A DNA stretch of 64,000 bases from Amycolatopsis tucumanensis (lineage in GTDB: Bacteria; Actinomycetota; Actinomycetes; Mycobacteriales; Pseudonocardiaceae), in NCBI RefSeq assembly GCF_021654135.1, contig NZ_JAKGSD010000038.1:16580-80579 (forward strand), written 5' to 3'. The translations under genes were made by a program, and so were the position numbers. The number at the start of each line of letters is the position of its first letter. Within the stretch, counting starts at the first letter, position 1. This document shows, in pieces, positions 41,960 through 52,052 of this stretch. The notes below the pieces were generated by a model. It was not told where the DNA came from, made no database searches, and saw only the letters and a list, made by a program, of their open reading frames with translations.

Positions 41960-42520
41960 TCACCGGCGGCCCGGACGGTTCCCCTCGGATTCGGCGCGGT
42001 CGGCCATCTCGGCCAGCCGGATCGAATGCTCCAGACGGCTGAGCAGCTGCGCCAGCTGCGTCCGCTCGGTCTTCGTCAGGCCCGCCAGCATCCGGTTCTC
42101 GTTGGCGAAGTGGACCTCCGCGACCTTGTCGGTCAGTGCGAGGCCCTCGTCGGTGAGTCCGATGTAGACGATGCGGCGGTCGGCGGCGTCGCGTTCGCGG
42201 TACACCAGGCCGGCGGCCTCCAGCTTGTCGACCCGCTGCGTGATGCCGCCCGTGGTGAGCAGGTTCGCGTCCGCCAGCTCGCCCGCCGTCCGGCGGTACG
42301 GTGCGCCGACGCGCCGCAGCGCGGCCAGGATGCCGAACGCGGAGATGTTGACCCCGTACCGCCCGAACACCCGGTTGAGCTGCACGGTGTACCCGTCGAA
42401 GGCGCGGTGCAGCCGCCCGAACACCGCCAGCGGCGACGCGTCGATCTCCGGCGCCTCGCGGCGCCACTCGGCGAGCATCAGATCGACCGCGTCCGGCTGC
42501 GGCTTGTCGCGCTTCGGCAT
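41960..42520 (-). CDS. MarR family transcriptional regulator
   Basis: 186 residues. Winged helix-turn-helix with RTAGELADANLLTTGGITQRVDKLEAAGLVYRERDAADRRIVYIGLTDEG (read in parts, about 78-130), flanked by dimer helices. MarR proteins usually repress aromatic or drug genes until a phenolic ligand binds. It is the only clear regulator near the second aromatic island and is the best candidate for the CTTAG-N2-CTAAG sites. It is divergent from an NAD(P)-binding protein gene. Confidence 0.92.
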   Translation of the reverse strand: MPKRDKPQPDAVDLMLAEWRREAPEIDASPLAVFGRLHRAFDGYTVQLNRVFGRYGVNISAFGILAALRRVGAPYRRTAGELADANLLTTGGITQRVDKLEAAGLVYRERDAADRRIVYIGLTDEGLALTDKVAEVHFANENRMLAGLTKTERTQLAQLLSRLEHSIRLAEMADRAESEGNRPGRR

Positions 42521-42558
42521 AGGATCCCCTCAAAACATTTCTACTGTAAGAATATCAT

Positions 42559-42571
42559 CGCTAAGATAGCG
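42559..42571. promoter_or_regulatory. Palindrome between marR and NAD(P)-binding gene
   Basis: CGCTA-AGA-TAGCG (42559-42571) lies in the 64-base gap between the divergent genes. It holds a CTAAG half-site like the 39.4-kb operators but with different symmetry, so autoregulation by MarR is possible but unproven. Confidence 0.35.
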
Positions 42572-42584
42572 TGGAGGACGGCCG

Positions 42585-43463
42585 ATGCGGGTGGCGGTGG
42601 CGGGGGCGTCCGGGTTCGTGGGACGGCGGTTGTGCCCGGCGCTCGTCGAAGCCGGCCACGACGTCGTCGCGATGACCCGGCGCCCGGACGACTACGCGGG
42701 GGCGGGCGAACCGGTCCACGGCGACGTGCACGACGCCGGTTCCCTTCGCGAAGCGCTGGCCGGCGCCGCCGCGGCCTACTACCTGGTGCACTCGCTGGGC
42801 GAGCCGGACTTCGAACGCCGCGACGCCCGCGCCGCGCGCAACTTCGCCCGCGCCGCCGCGGACGCCGGCCTGTCCCGGATCCTCTACCTCGGCGGGCTCG
42901 GCGACGACGCCGACGACCTGTCCCCGCACTTGCGCAGCCGCCGCGAGGTGGAGGGCCTGCTGGGGGAGGCGGGCGTGCCGGTGACCGTGCTGCGCGCCGG
43001 GATCGTCATCGGCCACGGCGGGATCTCCTGGGAGATCACGCGCCAGCTGGTCGAGCACCTGCCCGCGATGGTCACCCCGCGGTGGGTCGGCACACGCACC
43101 CAGCCGATCGCGCTGGCCGACGTCGTCCGCTACCTGGTCGCGCTGCTGGACGTGCCGCCGGGGCGGGTCTTCGAGGCAGGCGGCCCGGACGTCCTGGCCT
43201 ACGGCGAGATGCTGAAGCGCGTCGCCGGGATCGAGGGCCGGTTCCGGGTCATCGTGCCGGTGCCGCTGCTGTCGCCGAGGCTGTCGTCGCTGTGGCTGTC
43301 GCTGGTCACCGACGTGGACGCCCGCACCGGCCGGTCGCTGGTCGACTCGATGATCAACGAGGTCGTGGTGCGGGACCACAGCCTGCGTGAGGTGGTGCCC
43401 TTCGAGCCGATGGGCTTCGACGCCGCGGTGGTGGCCGCGTTGCGGGAGCGGGCCGGGGCGTGA
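42585..43463 (+). CDS. NAD(P)H-binding atypical SDR (NmrA/YcdF-like)
   Basis: 292 residues. N-terminal Rossmann motif VAGASGFVGRRL (4-15), strand DVVAMTRRPDDYAG and YYLVHSLGEPDFERRDARAARNFARAAADAGLSRILYLGGLG, typical of atypical SDRs that lack Y-x3-K. Members include NmrA-like sensors and quinone or flavonoid reductases. GGAGG ribosome site. Coupled to the CPBP protease gene by a GTGA overlap. Confidence 0.85.
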   Translation: MRVAVAGASGFVGRRLCPALVEAGHDVVAMTRRPDDYAGAGEPVHGDVHDAGSLREALAGAAAAYYLVHSLGEPDFERRDARAARNFARAAADAGLSRILYLGGLGDDADDLSPHLRSRREVEGLLGEAGVPVTVLRAGIVIGHGGISWEITRQLVEHLPAMVTPRWVGTRTQPIALADVVRYLVALLDVPPGRVFEAGGPDVLAYGEMLKRVAGIEGRFRVIVPVPLLSPRLSSLWLSLVTDVDARTGRSLVDSMINEVVVRDHSLREVVPFEPMGFDAAVVAALRERAGA

Positions 43464-44044
43464 AGACCGCGCTGGGGCTGGTCACGGCGGCTGGGGCCGG
43501 GCTGCTGGGATACTCCTTGACGCGGAAACCGGGTTCGCGGGAGTTCGTCGGTTCGACCGCGGCGGTGGCTGGGGTCTGGGCCGCCGGGAGCCTGCTCGAC
43601 CGGACGCCCGCCGGCCGGGTCGGCGCCGGGCCGGTTGCTTGCGGCGTCGGCGCGTTCGCGGTGTTCCGCGCCGGTGCCGAGATGGGCCGGCGGATCCCGG
43701 TGCTGCGGCGGGCGCTGCGGCGCGTGCTGCGCTACGCGAGTGCGGGCAACGGCGGTGCCGTGCTGCTCACGACGCTGGCCAACGGCGCGGCCGAGGAGCT
43801 CTTCTTCCGCGGCCCGGTCTACAACGCGCTGGGCGCGACCGGGTCGACGGCCGTGTACGTCCTGACCACCACCGCCACCCGCAACCCCGCGCTGGTCGCG
43901 GCGTCCGCCGTGATGGGCACGGTGTTCGCGTGGCAGCGGCGGTCGGGCGGCGGGGTGCTGGCGCCGCTGGTGACGCACGTGGTGTGGTCGGCGTTGATGG
44001 TGTGGTGGCTGCCCGCTCTCGTCCCGGAGCAGGCCGGTCCGTAA
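43460..44044 (+). CDS. CPBP family intramembrane metalloprotease
   Basis: 194 residues, about five spans. Catalytic EExxFR appears as AAEELFFRGPVY and the later His as LVTHVVWSALM, both in membrane helices, as in CAAX-prenyl-protease/bacteriocin-processing (CPBP, Abi) enzymes. The middle FRxxxN motif is not clear. GTG start overlaps the upstream stop. Substrate unknown. Confidence 0.85.
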   Translation: MKTALGLVTAAGAGLLGYSLTRKPGSREFVGSTAAVAGVWAAGSLLDRTPAGRVGAGPVACGVGAFAVFRAGAEMGRRIPVLRRALRRVLRYASAGNGGAVLLTTLANGAAEELFFRGPVYNALGATGSTAVYVLTTTATRNPALVAASAVMGTVFAWQRRSGGGVLAPLVTHVVWSALMVWWLPALVPEQAGP

Positions 44045-44053
44045 CCTGACCGG

Positions 44054-45721
<1,668 letters not shown>

Positions 45722-45900
45722 CCGGCGCCGGTTCCCGCTTCCGGAGCGGCAGTTTCATGAGCGGCGGGCCGCGGGGTGAGCCGGCTCAGCCGCGCGGAGC
45801 ACGCCCTTGCGGGTGGCACGCGCGCCCAGTGGGTGGCGCCCCGAGGTTCTGCCTCCTGGGCTGCGGGGGAGCACGTGCGTTGTTGGTGCCCCGACCGGCG

Positions 45901-46098
45901 CTAACCGCCTTCGGTGTCCCGGGGGTATTCGGCCTGCCCGACGGTGCCGGTCGTGTCGGCCTCTTCGGTGCTGCGCGACACGGCGGTCTTGCCCGGCTGC
46001 GGCGGCTCGAACGGTTCGCCGGTGCTCTCGGCGATCGAGGTGCGGCTGTCCGCGTTCTCCTCGGTGTCGTCCTGGGCCTGGTGTCGTTCGGGGTTCAT
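45901..46098 (-). CDS. Small hydrophilic protein
   Basis: 65 residues, acidic and disordered (MNPERHQAQDDTEENADSRT, then EPFEPPQPGKTAVSRSTEEA), rich in Glu, Thr, Asp and Gln, unlike the Arg/Pro/Ala-rich shadows around it; that amino acid make-up is the main reason to accept it. Divergent from the PEBP gene, 68 bases away. No function known. The 180 bases between it and the kinase gene show nothing. Confidence 0.55.
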   Translation of the reverse strand: MNPERHQAQDDTEENADSRTSIAESTGEPFEPPQPGKTAVSRSTEEADTTGTVGQAEYPRDTEGG

Positions 46099-46166
46099 GC
46101 CGCGGTGGGTACCCGCCGGGCCAGTGGGTATGTCGGCTGGTGCGACCGATCTCCCGAGGAGGCACC

Positions 46167-46691
46167 ATGCCGGACCCAGAGCGCGCGGCCGGACCGGCCG
46201 GCGACCGCGGCACGAGCCGGGGCGACCCTGGCCTCGGCGAGCCGCCGCGACCGCTCGCCGGCGGGCTCGAGCTGCGCACCAGTTCCTTCAGCGACAACAC
46301 GTTGATCCCCGAGCAGTACTCCTACGAGGGCGGCAACGAGCGGCCGTCGCTGGAGTGGCTGCGCATTCCCGACGGCGCCGCGGAACTCGTGCTGCTGTGC
46401 GAGGACCCGGACGCGCCCGCCGGGACGTTCACCCACTGGGTGGTCACCGGAATCGCGCCGACGTCGACCGGCCTGGACTCCGGTGTGGAGGGCCGCAACG
46501 ACTTCGGGGAGCGCGGCTGGGGCGGCCCGCGCCCGCCGGTGGGGGACGAGCCGCACCGGTACTTCTTCCGGCTGTACGCGGTGGACCGGAAGCTCGGCCT
46601 CGGCGAGGACGCCACCGGCCAGGACGTGCGCGCCGCCATCGAGGGGCACGTGCTCAGCACCGGCACCATCATGGGCCGCTTCGGACGTTAG
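46167..46691 (+). CDS. PEBP / YbhB-YbcL family protein
   Basis: 174 residues of the phosphatidylethanolamine-binding (Raf-kinase-inhibitor-like) fold. Signature pieces: LVLLCEDPDAPAGTFTHWVVTGI (the DPDxP and H-W motifs), GWGGPRPPVGDEPHRYFFRLYAVD and the end HVLSTGTIMGRFGR. A 30-residue Gly/Pro/Arg leader precedes the fold. Ligand unknown; members bind phosphorylated or anionic small molecules. AGGAGGC ribosome site seven bases before the ATG. Confidence 0.93.
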   Translation: MPDPERAAGPAGDRGTSRGDPGLGEPPRPLAGGLELRTSSFSDNTLIPEQYSYEGGNERPSLEWLRIPDGAAELVLLCEDPDAPAGTFTHWVVTGIAPTSTGLDSGVEGRNDFGERGWGGPRPPVGDEPHRYFFRLYAVDRKLGLGEDATGQDVRAAIEGHVLSTGTIMGRFGR

Positions 46692-46700
46692 GAGACCACG

Positions 46701-46832
46701 ATGACCGACCCCCGCCGCGAAGACCTGGACGAGGAAGCCCGCCCCGCCACCGAACAGGACGAGGGCCTCGGTGAGGAGGACAACTCCCTGCCGGAGGACC
46801 GCACCCCGAGCGGCCCCGGCGAGGAGGCCTGA
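46701..46832 (+). CDS. Small acidic protein
   Basis: 43 residues starting MTDPRREDLDEEARPATEQD, followed by LGEEDNSLPEDRTP; about a third Asp/Glu. It begins nine bases after the PEBP stop with GGAGACC before the ATG, so it is probably co-translated. Short, disordered and without a known family. Confidence 0.55.
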   Translation: MTDPRREDLDEEARPATEQDEGLGEEDNSLPEDRTPSGPGEEA

Positions 46833-46948
46833 CTCACCCACCCACCGTTCCCGGCGCGCCACTGGTCGGGCAACGCTCCGGTCGCGGACCCCCGGGCTCC
46901 GCGATCGGAGCGTTGCCCGCGCTGCCAAGCCCCGAGAAACCCGCGCGA

Positions 46949-47173
46949 CTACTGCGGCACGGTCGAGCCGCGCGCGTCCAGTTTTGCCGGGAGGTGTGCG
47001 CGATCCGCGGCGAGGCGGCGGAGCGGGGTGGCGAAAGGCCACTGCGGCACGGTCGACCCGCGCGCGACCAGCTTGGCCGGGAGCTGGATGGGCTGGGGGC
47101 TGCCGGACGTGACCGGGCGGGAGGCGTGCACAGCCCCGCAACCGCGGCGGATCCCACCCGCGGCGGCGAAAGG
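46949..47173 (-). repeat. Two degenerate copies of the regulator gene's 3' end
   Basis: The gap downstream of the LacI-family gene repeats that gene's tail. The real tail (47165-47230, encoding KLVARGSTVPQ) recurs at 47030-47094 (135 bases away, encoding IQLPAKLVARGSTVPQ but with the stop changed to a Trp codon) and at 46949-46990 (225 bases away, encoding LPAKLDARGSTVPQ with the stop kept). The stretch 46833-46948 holds nothing else recognised. Confidence 0.8.
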
Positions 47174-48235
47174 CTACTGCGGCACCGTCGACCCGCGCGC
47201 GACCAGCTTCGCCCGGAGCTGGATGTGCTGCGGCCGCCGGGACGCGGTGCCGTCCGTGATGCGGTCCAGCAGTTGCCGTCCGGCGCGGGCGCCCAGGTCG
47301 TACGTCGGCTGCTCCACGATCGTCAGTTCGGGCCGCACCAGCGTCGTCCACGGCTCGTCGTCGAAGCCGATCAGCGACAGCTGCGTCGGCATCCGCAGGC
47401 CGCGGTCCTGCGCCGCCCGGTAGGCGCCCGACGCGAGCACGTTGTCGGTGCACAACACGGCCGTCGGCGGCTCCGGCAGGTCCAGCAGCCGGTTCATCGC
47501 GTCATACGCCGACTCGCGGTCGTACCGCGCCGAAGCCACCAGCCCGGCGTCCACCGGCAACCCCGCCGCCTCCAGCGCGCTGACATACCCCCGCAGCCGC
47601 ACCGCGCTCGGGAACAGCCCGCGCCGCCGGTTGCCCGTGCGCACCCGCGCCAGCTGGTCCCCGGCCTCCGTGATCACCCCGATCCGCCGGTGCCCCAGCT
47701 CCGTCAGGTGCCCGACGGCCTCCGCCGCCGCGTGGTCGTTGTCCACGGTGATGCTGTCGGCCTCCGGCACCCCGCTGACCTGCCGGTCGATCAGCACGAC
47801 CGGCACCCCGGCGTCCATCGCCCGCCGCAGGTGCGCCCCCTCGCCCGGCCGCGCCGCCGCGACGATCACGCCGTCCACCCGTTTCTCCGACATCACGCTG
47901 ACCGCCCGCTGCTCGGCTTCCAGCACACCGCCGGTGTTGGCCAGCAGCACCTCGAACCCGGCAGGCGACGTCACGTCGGTGATCCCGCGCAACGCGGTGG
48001 CGAAGAACGGGTTCGCCACGTCCGTCACCACGACGCCGATCGTCTGCGTGCTGCCGGTGACCATGCTGCGCGCCAGCCCGTTCGGCCGGTACCCCAGCTC
48101 GGCCGCCGCGGCCAGCACCCGCTCCCGGGTCCGCTCGCTGACCTGCCCGTACCCGCCGAGCGCGCGCCCCGCGGTCGCCGTGGACACCCCGGCCGCGCGG
48201 GCCACGTCGATCAGCGAGGCTCCGTGCGTGGTCAC
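47174..48235 (-). CDS. LacI family transcriptional regulator
   Basis: 353 residues. N-terminal HTH and hinge helix (LIDVARAAGVSTATAGRALGGYGQVSERTRERVLAAAAELGYRPNGLARSM, read in parts) followed by a periplasmic-binding-protein-like effector domain (GVVVTDVANPFFATALRGI, GVIVAAARPGEG, LIGFDDEPWTTLVRPELTIVEQP). GTG start. Divergent from the hydantoinase operon, with two perfect operators in the gap; it very likely represses that operon. Confidence 0.95.
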   Translation of the reverse strand: MTTHGASLIDVARAAGVSTATAGRALGGYGQVSERTRERVLAAAAELGYRPNGLARSMVTGSTQTIGVVVTDVANPFFATALRGITDVTSPAGFEVLLANTGGVLEAEQRAVSVMSEKRVDGVIVAAARPGEGAHLRRAMDAGVPVVLIDRQVSGVPEADSITVDNDHAAAEAVGHLTELGHRRIGVITEAGDQLARVRTGNRRRGLFPSAVRLRGYVSALEAAGLPVDAGLVASARYDRESAYDAMNRLLDLPEPPTAVLCTDNVLASGAYRAAQDRGLRMPTQLSLIGFDDEPWTTLVRPELTIVEQPTYDLGARAGRQLLDRITDGTASRRPQHIQLRAKLVARGSTVPQ

Positions 48236-48298
48236 CTGCGCGCCTCCCCCGGTAACGAGCCGTCAGCGAATCAAGTCTTGACTGAGACTACTACCGAC

Positions 48299-48338
48299 TG
48301 AGAAGGTTCTCACCCAACAGGTACTGAGAAGGTTCTCA
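48299..48338. promoter_or_regulatory. Paired LacI-type operators
   Basis: TGAGAAGGTTCTCA (six-base arms, two-base centre) occurs at 48299-48312 and 48325-48338, inside identical 17-base copies of ACTGAGAAGGTTCTCAC spaced 26 bases. They lie 20-59 bases before the hydantoinase A start. A TTGACT (48278-48283) upstream may be the -35, putting the operators over the -10 and start region. Confidence 0.85.
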
Positions 48339-48357
48339 CTCAAGCGAGGCCCAGCAC

Positions 48358-50403
48358 ATGACACTTCGGATCGGCGTCGACACCGGTGGCACGTTCACCG
48401 ACGTCTGCGCCCTCGACGAGCAGACCGGGCGCCTCTACGTGCGCAAGGTGTCCAGCACCCCGGACGACCCCGGCCGGGCGATCGTGACGGGCGTGTCCCA
48501 GCTGCTCGACGAGATCGGCGGACGCGACCTCGGCGACGTCGGCTACTTCGCCCACGGCACCACGGTCGGCACCAACGCGCTGCTCACCGAGCGCGGCGCG
48601 CGCACCGGCCTGCTCACCACCGCCGGCTTCCGCGACCTGCTGGAACTGGGGCGCGGCCGTCGTCCGTCGCTCTACGACCTGCAGGCCGACAAGCCGGCCG
48701 CCCTGGTGCCGCGCGACCTGCGGCTCGAGGTGGACGAGCGGGTCCGCCACGACGGCCGGGTGGAGCGCCCCCTCGACGAGGAGCAGGTCCGCGCGCTCGC
48801 CCGCGAGCTGCGTGAGCAGAACGTGGAAGCGGTCGCCGTCTGCTTCCTCTACAGCTTCGTCGACCCCGGCCACGAGCGGACCGCCGAGCGCATCCTCGCC
48901 GAGGAACTGCCCGGCGTGCACGTCTCGGTGTCCTCGGCGGTGCTGCCGGAGTTCCGCGAGTACGAGCGTCTGTCCACAGTGGTCGTCAACGCCTACCTCG
49001 GCCCGGTGGTCGCCCGCTACCTCGCGAAACTGCGCACCCGGCTGGGCGAGCTCGGCCTGCGCGCCACCCCGCACGTCACGCAGTCCAACGGCGGCATCAT
49101 CCCGTTCGAGACCGCCGAGCGGATGCCCTCCCGCATGGTCCTCTCCGGACCCAGCACCGGCGTGGTCGGCGCGGCCGAGATCGCCCGCGCGGCCGGCTAC
49201 CCGGACATCATCACCTTCGACGTGGGCGGCACCTCCTCCGACGTCTCGCTCGTCCAGGACGGCGTGCCCAAGTCCTCCAGCGGCACCGAGATCGACGGCA
49301 GGCCGGTGCGCGCGCCGATGCTGGACATCCACACCGTCGGCGCCGGTGGCGGCTCGATCGCGTGGATCGACGCGGGCGGCGCGCTGAAGGTCGGCCCGGG
49401 CAGCGCGGGCGCCGATCCGGGCCCGGCGTGTTACGGCCGCGGCACCGAGCCGACCGTGACCGACGCCAACGTGGTGCTGCGGGTCCTCAACCCGGAGTAC
49501 CTGCTGGACGGGCAGATGAAGATCGACGCCGGGGCGGCCCGCGCAGCGGTGTCCACAGTGGCCGGTCCACTGGGAATGGACGTGCTCGACGCGGCGCAGG
49601 GCATCGTGCGCGTCATCACCGCCAACATGGCCCGCGCCATCCGCGTCATCTCCGTGCAGCGCGGTTACGACCCGCGCGACTACGTCCTGGTGCCCTTCGG
49701 CGGCGCCGGCCCGCTGCACGCGGTGCGCCTGGCCCGCGAGCTGGGCATGCGCACCGTGCTGGTGCCGGAGACACCGGGCGCGCAGTGCGCCGCGGGCCTG
49801 CTGATGACCGACATCCGCGCCGACTTCCTGCGCACCCGCATCTCGCCGCCCGACGAAACCACCGTCGCCGGCGTGTTCGCCGAACTGGAGGCCGAAGCGA
49901 CGGCCTGGCTGGCGGAGGAGAACGTCCCCGCCGAGCGCCGCCGCGTCGAGCGGTTCGCCGAAATGCGGTACGCGGGCCAGAACCACGAGCTGCCGGTGCC
50001 CGTCCCGGAGGGCGAGATCACCGCGGACACCGTCGCGCAGCTGACCAAGCGGTTCGCCGCCGAGCACGAGCGGATGTACGGCTACTCCTCGGCCGAGGAC
50101 GCGGTCCAGGTGGTCACCTTCCGCCTGCGGGCGATCGGCGAGGTGTCCCGCGCCGAGCTGCACCGCGCCCCGCTCGGCGACGCCGACGCGAGCGTCGCGA
50201 TCCGCGCCACCCGCGAGGTCTACCTGCCCGAGAGCGGCGGGTTCACCGAATGCCCGGTGTACGACCGCAGGCTCCTCGAACCCGGCCACCGCGTCGACGG
50301 CCCCGCGGTCGTCGAGCAGATGGACACCACCACGCTGCTGCTCCCCGGCGACGTCGCCGTCGTCGACGAGCTGCGCAACCTCGTCGTGACGGTGGGCCGA
50401 TGA
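48358..50403 (+). CDS. Hydantoinase/oxoprolinase subunit A (HyuA)
   Basis: 681 residues of the ATP-dependent HyuA family: N-terminal phosphate loop GVDTGGTFTDV (6-16), YFAHGTTVGTNALLTERGAR, the central LSGPSTGVVGA and ITFDVGGTSSDVSL, then GAGGGSIAWID and RVISVQRGYDPRDYVLVPFGGAGPLH. Members are 5-oxoprolinase, N-methylhydantoinase or acetone/acetophenone carboxylase subunits; all activate a carbonyl with ATP. ATGA junction with the B subunit. With the FAD amine oxidase and GGT-like gene nearby, a cyclic amide such as N-methylhydantoin or 5-oxoproline is the likely substrate (inference). Confidence 0.93.
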   Translation: MTLRIGVDTGGTFTDVCALDEQTGRLYVRKVSSTPDDPGRAIVTGVSQLLDEIGGRDLGDVGYFAHGTTVGTNALLTERGARTGLLTTAGFRDLLELGRGRRPSLYDLQADKPAALVPRDLRLEVDERVRHDGRVERPLDEEQVRALARELREQNVEAVAVCFLYSFVDPGHERTAERILAEELPGVHVSVSSAVLPEFREYERLSTVVVNAYLGPVVARYLAKLRTRLGELGLRATPHVTQSNGGIIPFETAERMPSRMVLSGPSTGVVGAAEIARAAGYPDIITFDVGGTSSDVSLVQDGVPKSSSGTEIDGRPVRAPMLDIHTVGAGGGSIAWIDAGGALKVGPGSAGADPGPACYGRGTEPTVTDANVVLRVLNPEYLLDGQMKIDAGAARAAVSTVAGPLGMDVLDAAQGIVRVITANMARAIRVISVQRGYDPRDYVLVPFGGAGPLHAVRLARELGMRTVLVPETPGAQCAAGLLMTDIRADFLRTRISPPDETTVAGVFAELEAEATAWLAEENVPAERRRVERFAEMRYAGQNHELPVPVPEGEITADTVAQLTKRFAAEHERMYGYSSAEDAVQVVTFRLRAIGEVSRAELHRAPLGDADASVAIRATREVYLPESGGFTECPVYDRRLLEPGHRVDGPAVVEQMDTTTLLLPGDVAVVDELRNLVVTVGR

Positions 50404-50423
50404 CCCACACGGAAGGGAAGACC

Positions 50424-52052
50424 ATGCAGGACCCCGTGCTGGTCGAGGTGATCGGCTCCGCGCTGTCGTCCATTGTGGAGGAAATGGGCGAGACGCTGGT
50501 GCGTGCGGCCTACTCGACCAACATCAAGGAACGCCGCGACTGCACCGCGTCGCTGTTCGACGCCGCGGGCCGGATGCTCGCCCAGGACGAGGGCGGCTCG
50601 CCGCTGCACCTGGGCTCGCTGATGGGCATCGTCGACGAGATCACCCGCCGCTACCCGGCCGGGACGATCGAGGAGGGCGACACCTTCATCGGCAACGACC
50701 CGTTCACCGGCGGCGGTTCGCACCTGCCCGACATCGTGCTGGTGTCGCCGGTGTTCCTGGACGGCGAGATCACCGCGTGGGTGGCGAACCTGGCCCACCA
50801 CGCCGACTTCGGCGACCGCGGCCACGCGCACATCTTCCAGGAGGGCCTGCGCATCCCGCCGGTGCGGCTGATGCGCCGGGGCGAGCTGCAGCACGACCTG
50901 TTCGAGCTGATCCTGCTCAACTGCCAGGTGCCGCACGAGCGCCGCGCGGACCTGCGCGCCCAGATCGCCGCGAACCGGCTCGCCGTCACCCGCTACACCG
51001 AGCTGGCCGCGCGGTACGGCCGGGACACGCTCGTGGCGGCGGCCGCGGCGCTGCTCGACTACACCGAGCGCCGCACCCGCGCGGCCATCGCGAGGGTTCC
51101 CGACGGCACCTACACCTTCGCGGACCGCTTCGACTGCCCCGAGCTGGACGACGAACTCGACCTGGGCGTCACCGTCACCGTGCACGGGGACGAGGTCACG
51201 TTCGACTTCACGGCGCCGCCGCAGGTCCGGGCCAGCGTCAACGTCGTGTGGACCGCGCTGTACGCGGCGGTCTACTACTCGCTCAAGACGCTGGTGGACC
51301 CGGACATCATCCCGAACGCCGGCCTGCACCGGCCGGTCACGATCAACGCCCCGCGTGGATCGGTGCTCAACTGCGCCGAACCCGCCGCCGTCAACGGCCG
51401 CAGCGAGACCTGCCAGCGCGTGGTCGACCTGATCCACGGTGCGCTCGCCGATGCGGTGCCGGAGACCGTGACCGCGGCGAGCAATGGCGCCAACACCGGC
51501 GTGCACTTCTCCGGGGTGGACAGCCGCACCGGCCGCTACTTCGTCTACCTGGAGACGATCGGCGGCGGGTGCGGCGCGCGGCTGGGCAAGGACGGCATGG
51601 ACGGCGTGCAGGTGCACATGACCAACACCAGCAACCTGCCGGTGGAGGCCCTGGAGACCGAGTACCCGCTGGTGGTCGAGGAGTACGCGCTGATCGACGA
51701 CTCCGGCGGCGACGGCCGCACCCGCGGCGGCATGGGCATCCGGCGCACGGTCCGCGTCGAGGAGTCCGACGTGCACTTCTGGCTGGACACCTCGCGGCAG
51801 CGCTCGCAGCCGTGGGGCCTGTTCGGCGGCGGGCCGGGCGCGAGCGCCGGGGTCGAGCTCTCCGAAGGGGCGCAACCGGTCGAGCACGGCTACACCCGCC
51901 TGCAGCCCGGCGACCGCGTGTCGATCCGGACCGCCGGGGCGGGCGGCTACGGGCCGCCGTCCGAGCGTGACCCGGACCAGGTGCGCCGGGACGTCGCCGA
52001 AGGACGGATCTCCGCCGAGCGCGCCCGCACCGTGTACGGGGTGGAGTCGTGA
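50424..52052 (+). CDS. Hydantoinase/oxoprolinase subunit B (HyuB)
   Basis: 542 residues: DPVLVEVIGSALSSIVEEMGETLVRAAYSTNIKERRDCTASLFDAAGRMLAQ (read in parts) opens the family, with HLGSL, the metal-site region FIGNDPFTGGGSHLPD and LAHHADFGDRG, and AVNGRSETCQRVVDLI. It forms the catalytic complex with HyuA. The ATG at 50424 is preferred because GGAAGGGAAG precedes it and it gives the usual start; an ATG at 50400 overlapping the HyuA stop (ATGA) would add eight residues. The 3' end overlaps the next gene by GTGA. Confidence 0.93.
   Translation: MQDPVLVEVIGSALSSIVEEMGETLVRAAYSTNIKERRDCTASLFDAAGRMLAQDEGGSPLHLGSLMGIVDEITRRYPAGTIEEGDTFIGNDPFTGGGSHLPDIVLVSPVFLDGEITAWVANLAHHADFGDRGHAHIFQEGLRIPPVRLMRRGELQHDLFELILLNCQVPHERRADLRAQIAANRLAVTRYTELAARYGRDTLVAAAAALLDYTERRTRAAIARVPDGTYTFADRFDCPELDDELDLGVTVTVHGDEVTFDFTAPPQVRASVNVVWTALYAAVYYSLKTLVDPDIIPNAGLHRPVTINAPRGSVLNCAEPAAVNGRSETCQRVVDLIHGALADAVPETVTAASNGANTGVHFSGVDSRTGRYFVYLETIGGGCGARLGKDGMDGVQVHMTNTSNLPVEALETEYPLVVEEYALIDDSGGDGRTRGGMGIRRTVRVEESDVHFWLDTSRQRSQPWGLFGGGPGASAGVELSEGAQPVEHGYTRLQPGDRVSIRTAGAGGYGPPSERDPDQVRRDVAEGRISAERARTVYGVES

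Noticed and set aside
41017..42042. A 341-codon plus-strand open frame across the IS remnant and the hypothetical gene
   Set aside because: It crosses the element boundary and is antisense to the transposase tail and the hypothetical protein; composition is shadow-like.
45722..45900. Plus-strand frames between the kinase and the small acidic protein
   Set aside because: They run through into the PEBP gene in other frames and show no start signal or family.
46095..47453. A 452-codon minus-strand open frame through the PEBP and tail-repeat region
   Set aside because: It joins antisense PEBP sequence with repeats and the regulator's other frame; no coherent protein.
48340..50289. A 649-codon minus-strand open frame opposite hyuA
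   Set aside because: No start signal, no domain, Gly/Arg/Val/His-rich; antisense to a textbook HyuA.
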